Shown: positions 1-8,068 of the stretch, one piece after another
How the letters are laid out: every line of letters starts with the position of its first letter
Numbering within the stretch: position 1 is the stretch's first letter
From: JAIEPT01 sp038217425
GTDB lineage: Bacteria; Planctomycetota; Planctomycetia; Gemmatales; Gemmataceae
Assembly (NCBI GenBank): GCA_038217425.1
Contig: JBBQPM010000003.1
Location: forward strand, 79,746 to 143,745
DNA length: 64,000 bases
Direction: 5' to 3'
The notes under the pieces: model-generated
What the model saw: the letters and a program-made list of their open reading frames with translations, nothing else
Databases searched by the model: none
Told to the model about the DNA's origin: nothing
Made by a program: the position numbers and the translations under genes

Positions 1-2679
1 CTCCACGGTTCCGTCGGCGTTGACGATGAGGGCCGTGCCGTCTTGTTGCGAGAATGCCGCGACGGGGTTGTTCTCTAGGAAGCGGTCGTCGATGTGGTCC
101 CAGAGCGAAACGGGCGCGGCGGAGAATCGGCGGTCGGAGCTCCCTTGAATGCCGTGTACGGGTTTGGCGGTCGCGATCTTCCAAGGCGAATTTCCCGCGC
201 CCATCGTCATCGAATCGATGGAAAACCCTAGTAGCTCTCCGGCTTCGTTCAACCAGCGTATTGTCGCAACGACCCATTGCTTCTGCATCCCACGCTGCCG
301 GAGTATCATCTGCTCTTCCGACGAAGGGACTGACAACCAACCCATGAGCGGAGGACCGGCGAGGGTACTTCGTCGCGGATTGGTCGGCAATGTCGTCAAA
401 TCGATATCGCAGCCGCTTTTGGCATCCGTTGATTTAACTACCAGGATCTGGTCTGGATAAATCAGAATCACCCACGGCTCAGCGTCGGCGAAGCTCCCGA
501 CGAATCCCGCATACGGCACGTTGTCAGGTCGCGGCGTGAATGTCGATCGCCAACTCGGATTGTCATGATCGAAGAGAAGGATCTGGCCGCCGGAAGCGAG
601 TCCGAAATAGTGCGTCTTTTCGTTATCGAAAGTGCCTAAAAGAAATGTGGGTCGGTGAGCCGAAAATTGCAGGATATCTGTCATGGCAAAGTTCGTCGAT
701 CGATGACCGACCAGTAAATACCCCTTCGACGAAAGCGCCAGAACAACCAGGGTCTCGCCGAGAGGATCGATCGAAAGACCGAAAAGCGGATGTTTTAACG
801 CGGATATCGTATGAGTCTCTCCGGTCGCGGGCTGGTAACTCAGAATCTCCCCTTTCTCCAGGCCAAGGAACAGTTCGCCCGACAAGGTAGCGTGATCGAT
901 TGCGCGCACCGTCGAACGTCCCAGGCGTACCAACTCCTTCGGCCGCGATTCGGCGACGCTGCGCTTCGGAGCCCCGTCGAGCGCGTAGAACGCGTCACGC
1001 ACCAACGGCGTCGGCCACGGGGAATCGGCGGGGAAGTACTTCGCCTTCTGCATCAACTGCGATTCGGTCATCTTGGCCGCGAGCGCCATCAGGCACCGAT
1101 CTTGGATTTCGTCGGCGATGGCCGCCAGCTTGGGACGATGGGCGAGGCGAGCGAGCTGATTGACGCAACGTACGGCCAAGTCGGTAGGCCAGTCGGGGAC
1201 GCAAGCGACCGCGGCGTCGACGGTCTGCCGAAAGCGGGCGACGTCGGGCTCGCAGGAATAATGGTCTGCCAGGGCGAGGCCGCACGGCAGCGCCTGAACC
1301 CGCGGCCTTCTATTCCAACCGTCGGCAAACGCTTGGAGGGCGAGGTCCAGGCGCTGGGCCCGGTCGCGATAGAGTTCGCCTGCCTCGAAGTCCTTGTCTT
1401 CCGCGATGAGCTTGTCGGCTGCCTTGCGGTAGTAGTGCAACGCGCGGTCGTTCGCTCCGACTCGGCGATAGACCTCGGCCGCCGCCAGATGGTCGCGCAA
1501 CTGGTCCACGAGGATCTCGACCGCCTTGTCGATTTCGCCGGCCGACTCCCATTCGCGCGCCGCCTCGCGCAGGTTGTTCAGCGGTCCCTGATAGAGAACG
1601 GCCGCATCGCGGTGCAGACCCCCTTGCGACAGGATGCGGGCCGCCCCCGAAAGATCGTTCAGCAACTTCGCGTAGATGAATGCCGCACGCCGATAGTCTC
1701 CCTGGCGGGCCGCCTCCTCGGCTTGTTTGCGGTACTCCGCTTGCAGGGAGTAATAGAGATCGTTTGGCGTAAACCAGGCGCTGGCCGCGACGTTTCGGCC
1801 CGCGAGCAGATTGCTCAGCGAATAAAGGAGACTGTGCTGCGGCAGCCCGGCGTTCGTCGCGGCGTTTGACCCGGCGGCGTCGCCGCCGAGCGGTAGGGCA
1901 CGCCGTAGCGCCTCTTCGATCCTTCCCTCCTGGAACGATTTCAGCAACCAACGGAGCATCGCTTCCTGCTGATTCATGAGGAGCTTGCTGAGGCGCGGCG
2001 ATTTGTCGAGCGCCTTTTGCAGCAAATCGGCGCCCCTGGCCGCGATGCCGCCCAGGCCCAGCTTCGTCCCCAGCCAGGCCAGGAGATGCCCGGCCACGAA
2101 CAGGGAAGTCCCGATGATCTGCGTGCCGACGCCGCCGGTCGAACCGGGCTGCGCCGATTCCGTGCCGATGTCGCTGCGGCCTTGCTCGACGATCATCTCC
2201 GCCGAGGGCGGCGGCACGCTCGACGTCAGTTCGTTCAGTTCCAGCGCGAGCGTCGGCGGTTCCGGCAGCGGCTGCCAGGGCGTCGCGGTCGGCGCCGGCA
2301 TCGTCAACAAGCGATGCCACGCCAACGGCTCATGGACCGCGAATCCGAGGACGCGTTGCCCCGGCAGGAACACGAGCCCGCGCGTGCGCGTCAGCCCCTG
2401 CGCCTCGTCGGCAAGTAGCGGCGGCGTCAACTCCGCGTCGGTCGGCAGAAACAAATGCTCGGCGAGCGAGCGCAGCCGGACCACGCCCGCCACCGCGCTC
2501 GAGAGCGGCGCCGGCAGTACGACGAGAAAGCCATCGGCGACCGCGTAGACTTTCGGCAGCGGATCGAGACCGAGCTGGACGACAAGATCGAAGAGCCGGG
2601 CCGCGTCGTTCGTCGGCAGCAACAAGGCAGTCGCCGGTTCGCGCGTCCGTCGCGGCGTGAGGCGCAGCGGGATCTTCAT
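1..2679 (-). CDS. bpX-type TPR/beta-propeller protein of a MoxR ternary system (3' end outside window)
   Basis: An open minus-strand frame of 893 codons starts at the ATG at 2679 (MKIPLRLTPRRT) and runs without a stop to base 1, so the C-terminus is missing. The start overlaps the stop of the preceding gene as ATGA, which argues for translational coupling. The N-terminal ~200 residues are hydrophobic and beta-rich, followed by a Gly/Leu-rich stretch (AWLGTKLGLGGIAARG), then helical TPR-like repeats around residues 280-430 (GDYRRAAFIYAKLLND, AAEVYRRVGANDRALHYYRK), and a C-terminal half with WD/beta-propeller character (SYQPATGETHTISAL, GQILLFDHDN). This is the last visible gene of the five-gene MoxR operon. 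The family call (MoxR-vWA-beta-propeller system, perhaps a bpX6-type protein) rests on context and architecture; the specific bpX subtype is uncertain. Confidence 0.7.
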   Translation of the reverse strand, partial: MKIPLRLTPRRTREPATALLLPTNDAARLFDLVVQLGLDPLPKVYAVADGFLVVLPAPLSSAVAGVVRLRSLAEHLFLPTDAELTPPLLADEAQGLTRTRGLVFLPGQRVLGFAVHEPLAWHRLLTMPAPTATPWQPLPEPPTLALELNELTSSVPPPSAEMIVEQGRSDIGTESAQPGSTGGVGTQIIGTSLFVAGHLLAWLGTKLGLGGIAARGADLLQKALDKSPRLSKLLMNQQEAMLRWLLKSFQEGRIEEALRRALPLGGDAAGSNAATNAGLPQHSLLYSLSNLLAGRNVAASAWFTPNDLYYSLQAEYRKQAEEAARQGDYRRAAFIYAKLLNDLSGAARILSQGGLHRDAAVLYQGPLNNLREAAREWESAGEIDKAVEILVDQLRDHLAAAEVYRRVGANDRALHYYRKAADKLIAEDKDFEAGELYRDRAQRLDLALQAFADGWNRRPRVQALPCGLALADHYSCEPDVARFRQTVDAAVACVPDWPTDLAVRCVNQLARLAHRPKLAAIADEIQDRCLMALAAKMTESQLMQKAKYFPADSPWPTPLVRDAFYALDGAPKRSVAESRPKELVRLGRSTVRAIDHATLSGELFLGLEKGEILSYQPATGETHTISALKHPLFGLSIDPLGETLVVLALSSKGYLLVGHRSTNFAMTDILQFSAHRPTFLLGTFDNEKTHYFGLASGGQILLFDHDNPSWRSTFTPRPDNVPYAGFVGSFADAEPWVILIYPDQILVVKSTDAKSGCDIDLTTLPTNPRRSTLAGPPLMGWLSVPSSEEQMILRQRGMQKQWVVATIRWLNEAGELLGFSIDSMTMGAGNSPWKIATAKPVHGIQGSSDRRFSAAPVSLWDHIDDRFLENNPVAAFSQQDGTALIVNADGTVE

Positions 2680-5435
2680 GGCACCCCTCGCTTCCGCGCG
2701 GCACGCAGCGCCTCGGCCATGGTCGCCGCGGCGTTTGGCGAGTTGGGCCATTCGTGGATCATGCCTTTGCCGAGCCGCGTACCGTCCGGGAGCCAGGCGG
2801 ACCACGAGTCGCCGAAGCCCCAGAACTGGAAGATCGAACGTTGCAAGTTATCGTAGGCCGAGACGCATCCGTAGCGGTCGATTACAAAGCGGATGCCGTT
2901 TCGCACTGCGTACTTCCCGTGTAGGAATTCGGGCGAGTCGGCGTCCGTTTCCGTGACCAGTTCCGCCGGGTAGTCGCTGCCCAGAAAACGAGCAAATGGC
3001 GGGTTGCGAAAGTTGGCGGAGTTCGGGTTGATTTCGCGCATCATCTCGGAATGGACGATCAGGTTGTTAGACCATTCGACGAGATGCCAGGAATGCCCCT
3101 TGCGTCCGCAGTTCAAAAGAAACGCTTGCTCGCCGACCCAGAGCCGGGGCCGATGATTGAAGTTCGCTCGTCGATTGACGAAGAGATGCTTCGGACTGCG
3201 CGTCGAGTGTACGTCCAGCGAAGTGCCGCTTCGGACGACCGCAACTTTGTCACCGTCGGGCGAAAGTCGGAAGGCGAAAGGCTTATCCGTGCCGACGTTC
3301 CAGGTAATCTCTCTCAGGAAATTCCCTTCGGGTCCTTGAAAGAAGGAGAGGACGCACTGTCGGTAGCTGGGGTCTTGCTTTGCCGAATGGACTGCCAAGA
3401 CGCCTCCGCCGAGTTGCATATGGAAGATGGAGCGATCGGAGAAGAAGGTACTTCGACCTTCGGTCCTCGGGGTAAAAGGCGACCAACCTGGAACGTGCAA
3501 GGTTCCGTTTCCGATTTGGCAGCAGGAATGATTGACGCCTCCGTGAAAAGGGACTACGGCCAGTTCCCGGAAGGATGTCTCGCTCTCCACGATTTTCAAC
3601 GGACCTATATTTAGATCCTTCGCAGCGATCCATTTCGCGTTCGATAGATTTAGGATTCCGACTAGATCGAGAAATGCGTTCCCATAGATGATTACCGCAT
3701 CGCGCCGTCGATTGTACCGCAAAAAGAAGTCATCGGCGGGATACTCGCAGAGGAAAACGCTCTTACCGCGTCGTTCCGCCAGATCGTAATGGAACAGGTG
3801 TAACCGCGAACCATCGTGCGTCAGCAGCGCGAACCCCTTGGCGACGCCAATCCCTGCGTTCCAGGACTTGACGATCTTGCCGTTCAACATGGGCCGCGGA
3901 ACGATCTCGACGGTTCCCGTTTCCGAGTCCCAAACATGGATCATCGAATCTGCGTAGACGGTGAATTGATACCGTCCGTCGTCGTCGAAATCGAAAACCT
4001 GGACGATGCCGTCGGAACCGAATCGAAACGGCCAAACGTTTGACTCAACACATCCAGTCCAAGCTCTCGAAGACGCAGGCGGCTCAGCGGCCGGCGTCGT
4101 CGCGGCGACGAAGTCGACGTGGAACGCCTTGAGCCGAACCGGTAGCCCGCGTCGCATCTCCGATAACTCCGCGCTCCCTTTGCCGTTGATCGTCAGCGCA
4201 AAAAGCCGATCGGTCGGCCCCAGACGCAGCGCCGCCGTGCGGACGTCGTCCTCGGCGAGTGCGAAGGGATGCGTCAGCAAAAACAGATCGCGCGGCACGC
4301 TGCTGGGCCGTTCGAGCACGCCTTCCAGGGCGAGCCCCGGGCTGCGCGACAGATCGCTGGCGTCCATCACACGCCCCAGGTCGTCCGCGGACAAGGCGTG
4401 CGGGGCGAAGAGTCCAGGACGACTGGTGCAGGCGAATCGGCATGGTATCGCCCGGCGGTCGGCTCGACTCGCAAGGGCCAACGCCGCGCCGGCCAGGACG
4501 AGACGCACGTCGCCCCAGGTGCGGACGCCCTGATCGAGCACGATCACCTGCTCCTGCTGATTCTGCGCCGGCGGTTCCTCGCGGCGAAAGAACAGCAGTT
4601 CGTTCTCCGTGAAGCGGCGCAGGAACTCGAGATCGTCGAGCGCATGCTGGCTCGGCAGCAGCCGATCGACGCTCCCCTTCGTGACGACGTCCGCGTAGCC
4701 GCCGAGCGGCAACTGCTGCGGCACATGCCGGCGCGGCGGCACCGCCAGGGCCGAGATCATTTGATCGACGTAGACCTGCGCCCCCGCGAGCCGGGGCCGA
4801 GCGAGGAGTTCGTCGAGGATGGCGCCCCAGGTTCGCGCCGGCGGGGCGATGGCCAGTTCCCGTCCCGCATGCACGAGCGGTCCGCGGCCGAACTTGAGCC
4901 AGGAGGCGAGATCCTCGTCGTGCAATTGTTCCAGACTATTCTTTATGAGGCGGTCGAATGCCTCGGGTGCCATTGGCGGCATCTCGCCGGCCTTCGACTG
5001 CCGGTTGAGCTCGGTCGCAAACCACTCGAATGGCGACCTGTCGCGCAAACGACCGCAGACTACAGCGGCGCCGGGCGTCTCGATCGACGCGGGGAGGTCG
5101 GCGCAGATCATGCCCGCCAAGGCGCCGGCGTTTCGCCAGTTCTCGTGATACTGGATGAAAATCCGGCGAAGGCGTTTCATAGGCTCGCTCTCGATCTCGA
5201 ATGTCAAGCGGGAAAGCCAATGGACGACGAAGCCGAAAGCCACGAGGGATCGCTGTGAGGCGAATCCTTCCAGAAATAAGGCGATCCGATTGTAACTTAG
5301 GGTGGGAAAGGAACGTGTGACCTCCAGGCTGGACGAGGTGTCGGACCAACGAGCGCCGCCAATTTGCCGAAGATAGTCGGCTGGGAGTGTAAGGTAAGCT
5401 TTGCAGAGGCTGTGCACCTGGTTTTGATCGATCAC
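2676..5435 (-). CDS. vWA-like plus beta-propeller protein of the MoxR ternary system
   Basis: 919 residues with a GTG start at 5435 that overlaps the previous stop as GTGA. The first ~300 residues are helical. Around residues 300-440 there is a von Willebrand A-like fold: a hydrophobic strand followed by VLDQGVRTWGD where a MIDAS DxSxS would sit, then LVLAGAALALAS, and later RDLFLLTHPF. The metal site is therefore degenerate. From about residue 470 to the end the protein reads as repeated beta-propeller blades (VFDFDDDGRYQFTVYADSM, LSPDGDKVAVVRSGTSLDV, LPDGTRLGKGMIHEWP). In the described ternary systems the MoxR ATPase is thought to remodel or be gated by the vWA partner, with the propeller as a sensor or scaffold. 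That role is inferred here from family and context. Confidence 0.75.
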   Translation of the reverse strand: MIDQNQVHSLCKAYLTLPADYLRQIGGARWSDTSSSLEVTRSFPTLSYNRIALFLEGFASQRSLVAFGFVVHWLSRLTFEIESEPMKRLRRIFIQYHENWRNAGALAGMICADLPASIETPGAAVVCGRLRDRSPFEWFATELNRQSKAGEMPPMAPEAFDRLIKNSLEQLHDEDLASWLKFGRGPLVHAGRELAIAPPARTWGAILDELLARPRLAGAQVYVDQMISALAVPPRRHVPQQLPLGGYADVVTKGSVDRLLPSQHALDDLEFLRRFTENELLFFRREEPPAQNQQEQVIVLDQGVRTWGDVRLVLAGAALALASRADRRAIPCRFACTSRPGLFAPHALSADDLGRVMDASDLSRSPGLALEGVLERPSSVPRDLFLLTHPFALAEDDVRTAALRLGPTDRLFALTINGKGSAELSEMRRGLPVRLKAFHVDFVAATTPAAEPPASSRAWTGCVESNVWPFRFGSDGIVQVFDFDDDGRYQFTVYADSMIHVWDSETGTVEIVPRPMLNGKIVKSWNAGIGVAKGFALLTHDGSRLHLFHYDLAERRGKSVFLCEYPADDFFLRYNRRRDAVIIYGNAFLDLVGILNLSNAKWIAAKDLNIGPLKIVESETSFRELAVVPFHGGVNHSCCQIGNGTLHVPGWSPFTPRTEGRSTFFSDRSIFHMQLGGGVLAVHSAKQDPSYRQCVLSFFQGPEGNFLREITWNVGTDKPFAFRLSPDGDKVAVVRSGTSLDVHSTRSPKHLFVNRRANFNHRPRLWVGEQAFLLNCGRKGHSWHLVEWSNNLIVHSEMMREINPNSANFRNPPFARFLGSDYPAELVTETDADSPEFLHGKYAVRNGIRFVIDRYGCVSAYDNLQRSIFQFWGFGDSWSAWLPDGTRLGKGMIHEWPNSPNAAATMAEALRAARKRGVP

Positions 5436-6163
5436 GGCTTCACCTCCGCCAGAGCCAGCCGCAGGGCCGCGTGCGTGAGCGGCGTGAAGTGATCTTGCGG
5501 AATCGTCTCGCAGCCGGCGTCATGCAACACCAGCAGATTCGAGTCCGCGGTTCCCGACAGGAGCCGTAGTGACGTCTCCGAAAGGTTCGGGTCGGGCCGA
5601 TAGCCGAGCGGAATCAAGACGCGTCGGCCCCAGAAGCGCTCGCTCCCCTCGATCCACGGCAGCTTCTTACCGAGCACGAACAGGCGAGCGCCGCCGAGGG
5701 CCGCACGGTACCGGAGCAGCACGCACGCCGGCATCGTCTCGGCCCAGGTCCAGAACGCCGACAACGAGCAGCGCATCGCCAGAGTTGGGCGCGCCAGGTC
5801 GTCGGGCACGAGTCGCAGCGTCATCGGCTTCGCAGCGAATGAGTCGGCGGCAAGCGGTTCGACGCGCTCGGGAAGGATCACCTGCTCGAGCGGCCGATAG
5901 CGGAGGTTGCCGGGCACGTCGAACGCGGGGATCGCTCGGCCCCACGCGTACCATCGGCCTTCACGTTGGCTGAAAAGGCGAGCGCCGCCGAGAGCGAAGA
6001 GCAGGCCGGCGACTTCGTCGTGCCCCGCGGGCCAGCGCAGCCAAAGGTCGCGATCGTGCAGCGCGATCTCGACGCCCGGCTGGCAGCGCAGGCTCGCCAA
6101 TCGCCCCATGCGTCCGGCGGGCAGACACGCGCACTCCACGTCGGCGAACGTCGTCGGGTTCAC
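5432..6163 (-). CDS. small bpX-type partner protein of the MoxR system
   Basis: 243 residues from a GTG at 6163 (VNPTTFADVECACLP), which overlaps the MoxR stop as GTGA; its own stop overlaps the next gene. A longer in-frame extension upstream to 6514 is read out of the MoxR gene and has the Arg/Gly/Ala-rich look of a shadow, so it was not used. The protein is rich in Trp, Leu and Arg, with no signal peptide or membrane segment. I see no catalytic motif. Its position between the MoxR ATPase and the vWA/propeller gene matches the small accessory bpX proteins of MoxR-vWA-beta-propeller systems. That assignment is by position, not by a recognised motif. Confidence 0.7.
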   Translation of the reverse strand: MNPTTFADVECACLPAGRMGRLASLRCQPGVEIALHDRDLWLRWPAGHDEVAGLLFALGGARLFSQREGRWYAWGRAIPAFDVPGNLRYRPLEQVILPERVEPLAADSFAAKPMTLRLVPDDLARPTLAMRCSLSAFWTWAETMPACVLLRYRAALGGARLFVLGKKLPWIEGSERFWGRRVLIPLGYRPDPNLSETSLRLLSGTADSNLLVLHDAGCETIPQDHFTPLTHAALRLALAEVKP

Positions 6164-7281
6164 TTGAGCTTCTCCATCTGCTCGCGCGTGCGCTGCAGCA
6201 GAAAGTCGCGCGTCTTCGGATCGGCGACCCAGGCGGCTTGATCCGCGAGGTCGGCGAAACGCTCGCGCAGCCGGGCCACGGTCGCCAAGGTCATGCCGGC
6301 CGATACTTCTTTCGCGGCCGCGGCGATCTGCAGCGCCAGCTCGTCCGCGTCGACGACCTTCCGCACCTCGGCCAGCGGATGCCGATTCGTCTCCAACTGA
6401 TGCTCCTCCAGGATACGATGGACCAGCGAACGGAGAGGTTCGATCTGCTCCTCCTGATCCCAGACGTAACGCAGCACCCACAGGTCGCTCGCTTGGGCCG
6501 ACGTCCGTCCGCACAGCACGGCCGACGCCGCGAGCAGCTTCATCACTTTCACCGCCCGGCGATCCGAGAATGCGATCCCCAGGTCGCGGATCTTGCAGAT
6601 GGCGTCGCGATACGCTTCCTCGGCCGGCGTCAGATCGACTTGCAGCACGCGCGCGCTCATCTCCTCCAGATCGGCCGTGGAGATCGAACTGCTCGCCGGC
6701 GGCTGACGTTCCAGCGCCCAGCCGGCGCGCAAGAGTTCCGGCAGGTAATCGCGTTTGAGGCTATCGACGTGGCAGCGCAGCAGAAAGCGATCGAAGAGGG
6801 CCGCCAGGGCTTCGTCCTCGGGGAGATGATTCGAAGCCGAGAAGAGCGAGACGAGCGGCAGGGCATGGACCTCGATGCCGCGGCGATAGATGCGTTCGTT
6901 GAGGACGGTGAGGAGGTTGTTGAGGATGGCGCTGTTGGCGTTGAAGAGTTCGTCGAGAAAGACGAACTCCGCTTCGGGGAGCATGCCCTTCGTGACGGTG
7001 ACCATCGAGCCGTCGCGGAGCTTGGCGATGTCGATGGGGCCGAAGATTTCGTTGGGCTCGGAGAAGCGGGTCAGCATGTATTCGAAGTAGCCGCCGCTCG
7101 CCGCCGAGGCGAAATGGCGAATGATGGCCGACTTCGCCGTTCCGGGCGGGCCGTGCAGGAAGAGATGTTCCCGCGCGACGACTGCCAGGGCGATCAGGTC
7201 GATGACCTCGTCCCGGCCGACGAATCGCTTCTTGAGCGGCGCGACGATTTCTTCATTGAGACGAGCGGTAGCCGTGGTCAT
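6160..7281 (-). CDS. MoxR-family AAA+ ATPase
   Basis: 373 residues. The N-terminal core shows the MoxR pattern: FVGRDEVIDLIALA, Walker A HGPPGTAKSAI (about residues 39-49), a strand-helix insert with MLTRFSEPNEIFGPIDI, Walker B EFVFLDELFNANSAIL, and sensor 1 region FSASNHLPEDEALAALFDRF. The C-terminal lid and helices follow (DRRAVKVMKLLAASA). It is a cytosolic ATPase expected to act as a chaperone-like motor on the vWA partner encoded downstream. Start and stop both overlap neighbours by 4 nt, so it sits in the middle of a translationally coupled operon. Closely resembles the RavA/MoxR group in the core, but the LARA domain of RavA is not evident. Confidence 0.93.
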   Translation of the reverse strand: MTTATARLNEEIVAPLKKRFVGRDEVIDLIALAVVAREHLFLHGPPGTAKSAIIRHFASAASGGYFEYMLTRFSEPNEIFGPIDIAKLRDGSMVTVTKGMLPEAEFVFLDELFNANSAILNNLLTVLNERIYRRGIEVHALPLVSLFSASNHLPEDEALAALFDRFLLRCHVDSLKRDYLPELLRAGWALERQPPASSSISTADLEEMSARVLQVDLTPAEEAYRDAICKIRDLGIAFSDRRAVKVMKLLAASAVLCGRTSAQASDLWVLRYVWDQEEQIEPLRSLVHRILEEHQLETNRHPLAEVRKVVDADELALQIAAAAKEVSAGMTLATVARLRERFADLADQAAWVADPKTRDFLLQRTREQMEKLK

Positions 7282-7901
7282 GATGCATCAGCCTCGGTTT
7301 CGGGGATCGGCAACGCGGAAACGAGCGGCGGCTTTCCCAACGCCTGCCAAACGACGTCGAGCCCTTCGCGCGCGGGGCCGGCGGGAATCCAGTGCGACCG
7401 CTCGCGCTCGGCCAATCGCTCCGCGTACAGAAACGCGACGCCGACGTGCCCGCCGAAATCTAGCGGACTTAGCGGGGCCTCGGCGATGTCCGCCAACACG
7501 CCCGAGAGGGGCCAGCGCCTGAGGATCTGTTCGAGCAACCGCGTCAGGGGGCCGTCGGCGCTTCGGCTTTGCGCCTGGCGGAACAATCTCGGCAGGAATC
7601 GAAACGCGACGTCGGCGGAGACATGGTCATCGGCGGAGCGGGGGCCGTGAGACATCGGTTCGTGCTCCGAAGTTTCCGATGCGCCGTTCAATAAATCCCA
7701 GGCCAGCCGATAGACGACCTGCACCGCCTCGACGAGCGTCGGCAACGATCCGGGCAGCGGCGGACCGGGCAGATGGAGCAGTTGCGTCCGCAGCGCCGAG
7801 GCCAGGAAATCGCGTGCTTCCGGGGGCACGTCCAGCGTTCGCGCTGCGCCGACGATCAGGCGCCCTTCCAGGAATAGAGTTTGAATGAAGTCGAGACTCA
7901 T
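7278..7901 (-). CDS. first gene of the MoxR operon, bpX-like protein of unknown function
   Basis: 207 residues from the ATG at 7901 (MSLDFIQTLFLEGRLIVGAA). The open frame continues upstream to 8027, but that extension translates a perfect inverted repeat (7934-7998) and is unlikely to be coding. The stop overlaps the MoxR start as ATGA. The protein is mostly helical (EAVQVVYRLAWDLLNG, LTRLLEQILRRWPLSGVLAD) without signal peptide or membrane segments. The opening FLEGRLIVG followed by helices recalls small bpX-domain proteins that lead MoxR-vWA-beta-propeller operons. No enzymatic motif is visible. Confidence 0.75.
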   Translation of the reverse strand: MSLDFIQTLFLEGRLIVGAARTLDVPPEARDFLASALRTQLLHLPGPPLPGSLPTLVEAVQVVYRLAWDLLNGASETSEHEPMSHGPRSADDHVSADVAFRFLPRLFRQAQSRSADGPLTRLLEQILRRWPLSGVLADIAEAPLSPLDFGGHVGVAFLYAERLAERERSHWIPAGPAREGLDVVWQALGKPPLVSALPIPETEADAS

Positions 7902-7933
7902 GAAATCGTCCGAATTGAGAAAGTCGAAATTCC

Positions 7934-7998
7934 TTTCCGAGCCGGAAGCGTTCGCGACGACCTTCGCAGAATCGTCGCGAACGCTTCCGGCTCGGAAA
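7934..7998. repeat. perfect 27-bp inverted repeat in the divergent promoter region
   Basis: The left arm (7934-7960, beginning TTTCCGAGCCGGAAGCG) and the right arm (7972-7998) are exact reverse complements over 27 bases, with an 11-base loop. The element lies between the divergently read MoxR operon (start 7901) and the MFS gene (start 8069). It resembles the REP/REPIN-type palindromes scattered through planctomycete genomes. It could also act as a regulatory hairpin for either promoter. No poly-T tract follows on either side, so it is not a classical terminator. Confidence 0.85.
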
Positions 7999-8068
7999 TT
8001 CGACGACTCATTTCCGCCCGCATGCAAAGTATGATGGTAGCATCTCCATCGAATTCAAGGAATAAGCC

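Noticed and set aside
1310..2320. 336-residue minus-strand ORF and neighbouring short ORFs on both strands at the left edge
   Set aside because: They are Arg/Gly/Ala-rich shadows of the partial gene at 1-2679, which is open across the whole region and has coherent repeats.
5432..6514. Longer 360-residue form of the small bpX-like gene
   Set aside because: The extension is antisense-style shadow of the MoxR gene; the GTG at 6163 overlaps the MoxR stop and gives a sensible protein.
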